The translations under genes were made by a program, and so were the position numbers. From assembly GCF_907164915.1 (NCBI RefSeq), contig NC_061862.1:79821718-79885717 (forward strand): a DNA stretch of 64,000 nt, in the 5' to 3' direction. Every line of letters begins with the position of its first letter. The stretch's first letter is position 1. Shown here piece after piece: positions 57,570 to 64,000 of this stretch. This DNA is from Impatiens glandulifera. Its lineage: Eukaryota > Streptophyta > Magnoliopsida > Ericales > Balsaminaceae. The notes under the pieces were generated by a model. That model did not search any database. It worked only from the letters and a program-made list of their open reading frames with translations, and was not told the DNA's origin.

Positions 57570-59165
57570 TTGGGGGAGGAGGAGGAGGTTGATACCGCCT
57601 CATTAAGAACTCAATTTGTTCTTCATATCTCTCCATTTTTTCTTCATTTGCACCCTCTCCGCTTCCATTTCACCCTCCCTTTCCGCTTTTTCCATCTCCC
57701 TTTCCACTCTTTCCATCTCCCTACTTTGAATTTCCTCCATTGTCATTGCCATAGTTCTCACATCTTCTTTTATTTTTTCATTCTCCTCCAACAACCGATC
57801 AATGGATCGTTAAGAATTGTTGCCACTTTGACGATCCTCTCGAAATTGTGTGGGCCGGACGCCGACTCCCATACCTATCACTATCCCATGCATTTGACAT
57901 CCGAACACTCTCTCTGTCAAGTCGAAGTCAGAGATATCCAGTTCGTTGCTTCTTATTTCCTCCATCTCTGTCTGCACATTTGAAATAAATTTTCATTTAT
58001 ATAATAAATAAGCTAGCTATATATAATTTATTTAAATTCAATTAACTTACAATTTTCTCTTGCGCTCGTTCGTCCGGGATCGGGTTGAGGTTTTATTTTG
58101 TAGGTTTCAGGGTATGGGTCCTCTTGAAAACTTCAACGACAAAGGGGGTCCGTCCTATTTCAAGCGTCTGTTAAAATAAATGATTTATAATATTAATAAC
58201 ATTCTTTATATTAAGTTATTAGAAATAATGTACATACCAACTCTTCTTCCACTTGTATAAATGGTCTACTTCTAGTATGATGCGAGAATTTTAGTTTATT
58301 CCTGTTAACAATATTAGTACGACTGTTTTTCTACATTTAAAATAAAAAATGAAGTTATAATAATTGATATCATATTTTATTTGAATTGTGAAACCTTACC
58401 TTAAAATTATCTGTGAAGTAATGGTTCCGACACACGAACTCCCAATAAGCTAGATAGTAGTCTCGTGGGGGATTGGCAAGTACCGTTATCTCAGCTCCTT
58501 GATGAACCCATATATAATCTCTATTCAAATCAGAGCGTCACCTATCCTATATCTGTCTGGCGAGTGCCAATCCGGTCGTTCATTGTTGATCAATAGAACC
58601 ATTAATACTCTCGAACGGATCTTGAAAAATAAAACATTCAAATGTTATAAAAAAGTATTGAATGATTAATATATAATTAAATAATTATCACCTTAATAGC
58701 AAGCCAAAGTGAATCTAATTGGTCAGCACTAAATGTCTTCCATTTCAGCGAACGGTGTGAGATGGCTGAGGGGTCCCGCACTACCAACCCCACATGTCTA
58801 GACCACATGCGTCTTCCATCGTTGCCGTTGGGCCTCCTATCTACCTCTATGAAAGTCAGAACAATCTTCGTCCCTAGTGTCCTCCTAGATAGAGCGATAT
58901 TATTGTTCTTCCCCCGTCTCTTGCGGGCGGAAGATTCTTCAAAATTATCAAATTCAAAATTAGATGTTAATCAATACAAACAATAAATAAGTGTAAACAT
59001 GTTACTTGTCGATAATGGATCGGGAGTGGAATGGTGCTCATGATCCTCCTTGTGACCCTCCATCTAATCCTCCATCTCAACAAACGTACTCTCAATAAAC
59101 TCTTTCGCCTCAGCCTAATCCCCCACATGTGTATCATGTGCTGGGTCAACAATAACTAACGGGTC
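57570..59165 (-). pseudogene. TNPA / Transposase_24-like gene of the CACTA element
   Basis: Minus-strand pieces show the plant Transposase_24 order. TKIVLTFIEVDRRPNGNDGR, RRMWSRHVGLVVRDP and WKTFSADQLDSLWLAIK are at 58900-58690. RSDLNRDYIWV, YYLAYWEFVCRNHYFTDNF (58550-58400) and RPFIQVEEEL (about 58250) follow in later exons. The C-terminus is a Glu/Arg/Met coiled coil (EEIQSREMERVEREMEKAER, 57740-57690). Stops, for instance in the exon near 58550 and at 57810, show decay. TNPA-like proteins bind the subterminal repeats and assist the main transposase. Confidence 0.65.
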
Positions 59166-59179
59166 CACGACTAAACCTT

Positions 59180-59760
59180 CGCAATTACCCATTCCCAACA
59201 CTTCAAATTTTTTCCAATTTTTTTAGAAGAGTCAAAAGCGAAGGTTTTTCAATAAACATTTGCAATTACCCATTCTCAATACTTAGAAAATTTTCCAGTT
59301 TTTTTGGGAAGAGTCAAAAGCAAAGGTTTTTCTAATAAACCTTCCCAATTACCCATTCTCAACACTTAGAATTTTTTCCATTTTTTTGGGAAGAGTCAAA
59401 AGCGAAGGTTTTTCAATAAACTTTCGCAATTACCCATTCCCAACACTTATAATTTTTCAAGTTTTTTTGGGAAGAGTAAAAAACAATGATTTTTTTAATA
59501 AACCTTCGCAATTACACATTCCCAACACTTAGAATTTTTCCGTTTTTTTGGGAAGAGTCAAAAGCGAAGGTTTATTGAAAAACCTTCGCGATTATCCCTT
59601 CCCAACACTTAAAAAAAATTATTTTCTAGTTTTTTATAGAAGAGTCAAAAGCGAAGGTTTATTGAAAAACATTTACGATTACCCCTCCCTAACACTTAAA
59701 ATAATTTTCTAGTTTTTTTTTGGGAAGAGTCAAAACCGAAAATTGTCAATAAATTTCTCA
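59180..59760. repeat. About 82-bp tandem array inside the CACTA element
   Basis: Seven units contain GGGAAGAGTCAAAAGCGAAG, then GTTTTTCAATAAACCTTCGC, AATTACCCATTCCCAACACTT and a T-rich end. Each has the inverted pair GCGAAGGTTT/AAACCTTCGC. The same unit recurs four or five times at 60790-61090, next to the right end. Confidence 0.92.
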
Positions 59761-59764
59761 AATA

Positions 59765-60300
59765 AGGCAAACCAATACATATACAATAACATTCATCAAC
59801 TAAAAGATAATTATAATTCCAAAATTCTAAACCAAAGTCAATTATCCAAACAACCTATTATCAGTTGAAACAAAATGTACCCAATTATCCTAAAACATGT
59901 TATCAGTCGAACCAAAACGTTTATAATTATTCAAAAACTTTAATGTACTAAGTAGCTGGGGGTTGATTCTGCTTCATGAAAAATTCAATTTGTTATTCAT
60001 ATTTTTTCAATCTTTGTGTCATTTGCACCCTCTTCGTTTTAATTTCAATAAGCATTTGCGCTCTTTCCATATCCCTCAATTGAATTTGCTTCAATGCCAA
60101 CGTCAGGTGTCTCGCATCCTCCTCATGTTTAACGTCAGTAGTAGCCATCGGGTCCGCCACGACAGACACTGTGTCAACTCTAGAAGTCTCTACTCAAATC
60201 GTAAGGTCATTTGATTGTGCTAGCAGGTTCTGGAATGACTTGTGTAGTCTCTTTGGTATTTTTCGCATACGCGACCATTCAATCATCCTAAATGCATATC
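59765..60300 (-). pseudogene. Second partial copy of the TNPA-like 3' end
   Basis: This segment parallels 57460-58000: the same CAATAACATTCAT, CCAAAATTCTAAACCAAA, TAATGTACTAA.TAG.TGGGGG landmarks, then a minus-strand coiled coil with MERAQMLIEIKTKRVQMTQR. Only the 3' end of the gene is present. Its presence beside a second subterminal-type array suggests that the element was built from two related elements. Confidence 0.6.
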
Positions 60301-60789
60301 ATTAATAAATTGGGATTCCATTTCCATATTCTTTATATATATAACATATATGAATCTAACCAAAATAAAAATGAAATCCTAATTAATACAACGACTTAAG
60401 ACATATTTGAATCTAACCAAAATTTCAAACAAAAACAACCATAAATACATATGAATCTAACCAAAATTCAAACAAAAATCAACCCTAAATCTAACATATA
60501 CTAACCAAAATTATAACAAAAAACTCTAAATCTAACATATACTAACCAAAATTAAAACAAAATTACCCTAAACCTAACATATACTAACTAAAATGAAAAC
60601 AAAATCATCTAAATCTAACATTTTTATATATAAATCTAACATATACTAACCTTAAGTTGAAGAATCTGTAGCGGCGAGAGAGAGGGGAGAGAGAGAGGCG
60701 TCTGGAATAATCGGGAAAAGAAAAGGGGATATGCTTTTAATTAGTAAGGTTTTTACCAAGAGTTTTTCTAAAACTCTCGATAATTACTT

Positions 60790-61090
60790 TTGGGAAGAGT
60801 CAAAAGTGAATGTTTTCCAATAAACCTTCGCAATTACCCCTTCCCAACACTTAGAGTTTTCCCAGTTTTTTTGGGTAGAGTCAAAACCGAAGGTTTTTCA
60901 ATAAACCTTCGCAATTACCCCTTCCCAACACTTAGAATTTTTTCCATTTTATTTTTGGAAAAGTTAAAACCGAAGATTTCCAATAAACCTTCGCAATTAC
61001 CCAATTGGGCAGAGTCAAAACCGAGGGATCTTTGAATAACCTTCGCAATTACCTCCAACACAAACACTTAGAATTTTTTCTGTTTTTTTG
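60790..61090. repeat. Right subterminal repeat array of the CACTA element
   Basis: Four to five copies of the 82-bp unit seen at 59180-59760, some shortened. They end about 150 bp before the right terminus, where CTCTCGG-type motifs take over. Confidence 0.88.
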
Positions 61091-61237
61091 AAAGAGTCAA
61101 ACCCGAAAGACCGAAGGTTTTATACACCTCTCGAAATCTATTTTTAATCACGACAGTTTTTTCTCTCTCGGGACTAATATCGAGAGTTTTATAAAATCTC
61201 GGTAACATCTGTCGGTAAAGACCCTTTTTTACTAGTG

Positions 61238-63054
61238 TGTGCAGTTGTATTTATTCATACATCTACAATGTATTCATTTAAAAGAGAAAATATGAAGTTG
61301 TTCTCAATATTCATTTAATTAAATGGTAAATTTGGATTATAAGAAGGTGAGGGTACTATTCTTGAAGACTTCAATACGAGGCAAGGTCCCCTTTCACCAT
61401 TTGTCCTTCATATTCATTTATATAGGAACGAGAATATTACCGTGCTTAATAAAAGAAAACACCAATTGTCTATGCAAGTCCAAATATTGAATGAGTTTTT
61501 CTAAGCTCATCAGTTGAGATCGTAAGCTCAAAGTGACATTTTTTGCCTTAGTTATTAATTTGGACGATATAGAAGTAGTAGAACCGGTACATCTTTCAGG
61601 GTTGAAGGACAAGACTCATAGATCATTTAGTCTAAGGCTGATGAACCCCATATTAGCACACTTAGTGGCCACAACTAGAAATGACATTGGTATTGTACCC
61701 ACCGAGTAGCGAATTATCTATCTCTGAACTCGATTTTTATTTTACTCAGGGTACTCGGAAAAACATGTACCCGATTAAATGTGAAACATAAATTTATTAA
61801 ATATAAATAAATTTTAAAATTATTAATATCGAAATTTTAAAAGACAAATAAAAACATTACTTACCTAAATACTTATATTACATATGTTAAAAATATAACA
61901 ATGTTGTTAGTAGAGTTGAAAAAATAATTAAAGAGAATAAAAATTATAGACAGATAATAGAGAAAAATAATATTCTGTTGTTAAAAGATGTAATATAAAA
62001 AGTTAAGAAATAAATATATTTTTGTTACTAAAATTAAATGTTTATTGTAATGATTATTATGATGTGACATGTAAAAAAGTCATTCAAAGTCTTAATTTTT
62101 TTTAATATTAATTAGTGAGATTTTAATTTCGTACCCTTCTTATTTTCTTACCTGATTAGAGGTAACCTTCTCCTTTCCTCTTAACTCAATTTTAAATTAT
62201 CAAACTTGATCATCTAATGCCCACAAATATTGAGTTTACGTGTACCTATGTCCATCTCTAACTACAAATAAACTCGTTTCTTTATGGTAAAAGAGATTTT
62301 TTTCTCCTAAATTTGATTACAATTTCACCAATAGTGAATTTTTTTACCTTTTATAAACAATGTTAGAAAATCAACTGAATGTTTACTAAGAGCTATTTTA
62401 ATTCAGCTCATTCAATTCATTTTAATGTTTGCTCATTCAAATATGTACGTAATACTGAGTGTGTTTATATATATTTAATCGCTCTAACTTATATCATTTA
62501 TTTGTTCTTAACTTATTCGTTAAACACTCAAATATTTTAATTTGATTTTAATTATTTACTGTAGATTATACATCAAAACTACTTTAACATCTTGTTATAA
62601 TTATTTAAGATTCTAATAAGAATCAAACTAGCCTTAGATGAACTTATTGTTCATTCTCTCCTATCCACTAGTTGGGTGAAGCACATGTTAAGAGATGATT
62701 GAACATTCTCTCTGATCCACTAGTTGGGGAAGCATATCCTTCCAAGCTTGTTTTTATTGGCTGCAGTAAAAAATATGTATGATTTAAATAATATTAAACT
62801 CAAATAACATATATATATTTTTAAATATTTTTAATAAAATTTCAAACAACATATTTTATTTTATAAATAAAACATCAAATTATTTTTTTTAAACCTAAAT
62901 TTTACTTTTACAACCCTATCTCAATAGAGCTTGAGTCTTACTCTCATCACACTTATTTATATTAGATTTTAAAAAAATAATAAGCTCTTGGTGGGTCAAA
63001 ATCTCATTAATCGTACAATTAAGTCGTCAAAATTAAAGAGGTTAAGGGGCCGAC

Positions 63055-63106
<52 letters not shown>

Positions 63107-63390
63107 ATGTTACGCATGTATGTTCATTCTTATCTAGTCATGCTGACAAAAATAAATTAACTAATAGTCCCATATGGAAGAAAAAAAAAAGAGAAAAAAA
63201 AGGATAGAATTTAGAAAGTTAAAATCTAGAATGAGATTATATTGAATAATATATTAAATTTCATAAATTATAAGGAAACTAATATAATATAATATAATAA
63301 TGATATAATATAATATAATACAATATATTAATGATATTATTACAATTTATATAATATTGTGATAATATCTTACATATATATTATTTTATA
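61238..63390. other. Gene-free AT-rich region with (TAA)n microsatellite
   Basis: No gene is visible. A run of about 16 TAA triplets is at 63055-63104. The last 280 bases are extremely AT-rich (TATAATATAATA tracts) and probably belong to the LTR whose edge lies at 63398. Confidence 0.6.
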
Positions 63391-63413
63391 TTCTAACATC
63401 CCTCCTCAAACTC
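63391..63413 (-). mobile_element. LTR edge and polypurine tract of a further LTR retrotransposon
   Basis: On the minus strand a polypurine tract GAGTTTGAGGAGGGA (63413-63399) is followed directly by TGTTAGAATAT (from 63398), the usual start of a plant copia 3' LTR. The LTR extends to the left into AT-rich DNA and its far end is not clear. Confidence 0.6.
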
Positions 63414-64000
63414 AAGATGGAAAATGTTTGAATAACTTGAGGTTGAAGACGAGATGTTGAAATGTTGATGGTGTATTCTTCAAGCTTCATAAACTCTCGA
63501 GCTCCATCTAGTTACATGATGGCAGTGTGTTGAATGATAAACCATGTAGAATCACATAGGCGTTGAATACTGGAATGAAACAACAAACGAATGAACTCCA
63601 AAGTTACTCACGAGTCTCGAAATTCATCCAATGACGGGATGAAAGTGTGTTACATTAAAGAAAAAACCAGCGAAGAATGTAGAATCCCATGAAAATAGAA
63701 TGCTGGGTGAAACAACACTTGAAAAACTCATTTTAAAGAGAGAATGATAGTGTGTTGACTAAATAACCAGTAAAAGAGCACATATGATTGAATTAACACC
63801 AATAAAAATATGACATTAACTGATGAGATAAAGTAACAACTAAAAACAAACTCAAAGAATATGATTGTCGAAAAAAATAAAAACATCAACAAAATTATTT
63901 GAAAGAAAAAAAATATTATTAAAAAATATAATAATAATGATTAGAGCCCTCCATCAATGGCTAAGGTAACCATTGATGTAGGCAGCTAAAGATTAAATTT
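63414..64000 (-). other. Non-coding retrotransposon interior with imperfect repeats
   Basis: Three diverged units of 100-120 bp share GATGGCAGTGTGTTGA-like, TGTAGAATC and TGAAACAAC motifs (near 63520, 63640 and 63745). Position next to the polypurine tract suggests the untranslated 3' interior of an LTR element that continues beyond the window. No protein domain is visible. Confidence 0.45.

Larger units (their letters stand above)
56699..61237. mobile_element. CACTA (En/Spm) element, composite and non-autonomous
   Basis: The left end is CACTAGTAAAAAAAGGGTC and the right end its complement (GACCCTTTTTTACTAGTG). The canonical CACTA start and 15-20 bp inverted ends define the superfamily. A 3-bp target duplication is not preserved (TTA left, TGT right). 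Subterminal regions carry many copies of CTCGGTTTTTC/GAAAAACCGAG (56860-57340; partly 60720-61210). The 4.5-kb inside lacks the large TNPD-type transposase but holds a TNPA/Transposase_24-like pseudogene and a second partial copy of its 3' end. Confidence 0.87.

Noticed and set aside
57570..57983. His/Phe-rich 137-codon plus-strand frame
   Set aside because: Antisense to the Glu/Arg coiled coil of the TNPA-like pseudogene.
56696..61240. Three-base target duplication of the CACTA element
   Set aside because: Left TTA and right TGT do not match; the duplication is lost or was altered, so it is not claimed.

Overview
This window is nuclear DNA of a eudicot land plant. The evidence is GT-AG introns, a 15-exon chloroplast copper ATPase, a CYP79 P450, tRNA-Met-primed LTR retrotransposons, plant-type MULE, Helitron and CACTA elements, and AT-rich intergenic DNA. 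I cannot name the species. Only two host genes look intact. Most of the rest is transposon-derived, often nested.

Layout. 1-2.3 kb is gene-free, LTR-retrotransposon-like DNA. 2.5-5.2 kb (+) is an intact CD2BP2/Lin1-like U5 snRNP gene (8 exons, 374 aa). 6.1-14.8 kb (-) is an intact PAA1/HMA6 Cu-ATPase (15 exons, 954 aa) with a SINE and a MITE in one intron; the two genes are convergent. 15.03-22.35 kb is a complete MULE, 224 bp upstream of the PAA1 start codon, with long terminal inverted repeats (TIRs) and a 7-bp target duplication. It carries a mudrA transposase gene and an opposing DUF1985/Ulp1-protease gene, both nearly intact. 22.45-25.27 kb is a non-autonomous Helitron, followed by a hAT-like MITE and a 286-bp MULE-type MITE. 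26.6-33.2 kb holds arrays of palindromic short repeats around a decayed second Ulp1-type gene and a DUF7745-like remnant. 35.4-36.4 kb (-) is a decayed fragment of a BRCA1/BARD1-type tandem-BRCT gene. 38.5-40.75 kb is a 5'-truncated LINE with an 11-bp target duplication. 41.7-43.3 kb (-) is a CYP79 pseudogene. 43.9-46.3 kb is a second LINE containing a SINE, cut off where a Ty1/copia element (46.3-54.1 kb, -) begins. That copia gag is interrupted by a Ty3/gypsy element with three LTRs and two internal regions (49.47-53.65 kb, perfect 5-bp target duplication). 56.7-61.24 kb is a CACTA element with subterminal repeat arrays and two copies of the 3' end of a TNP-like gene. The right edge holds the end of another LTR element.

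How the parts relate. The two host genes are unrelated in function: splicing, and copper import into chloroplasts. Within the MULE, the transposase and the Ulp1-like gene form the classic two-gene organisation of Ulp1-carrying MULEs. I found no clearly new biochemical system. The most instructive structures are this Ulp1-carrying MULE and its family-specific TGACGCA repeats, a likely related MITE, the three-LTR gypsy element inside copia, and the decayed CYP79 and BRCT genes. Both coding breaks in homopolymers (16616-16623 and the G-run near 20056-20066) could be sequencing errors.
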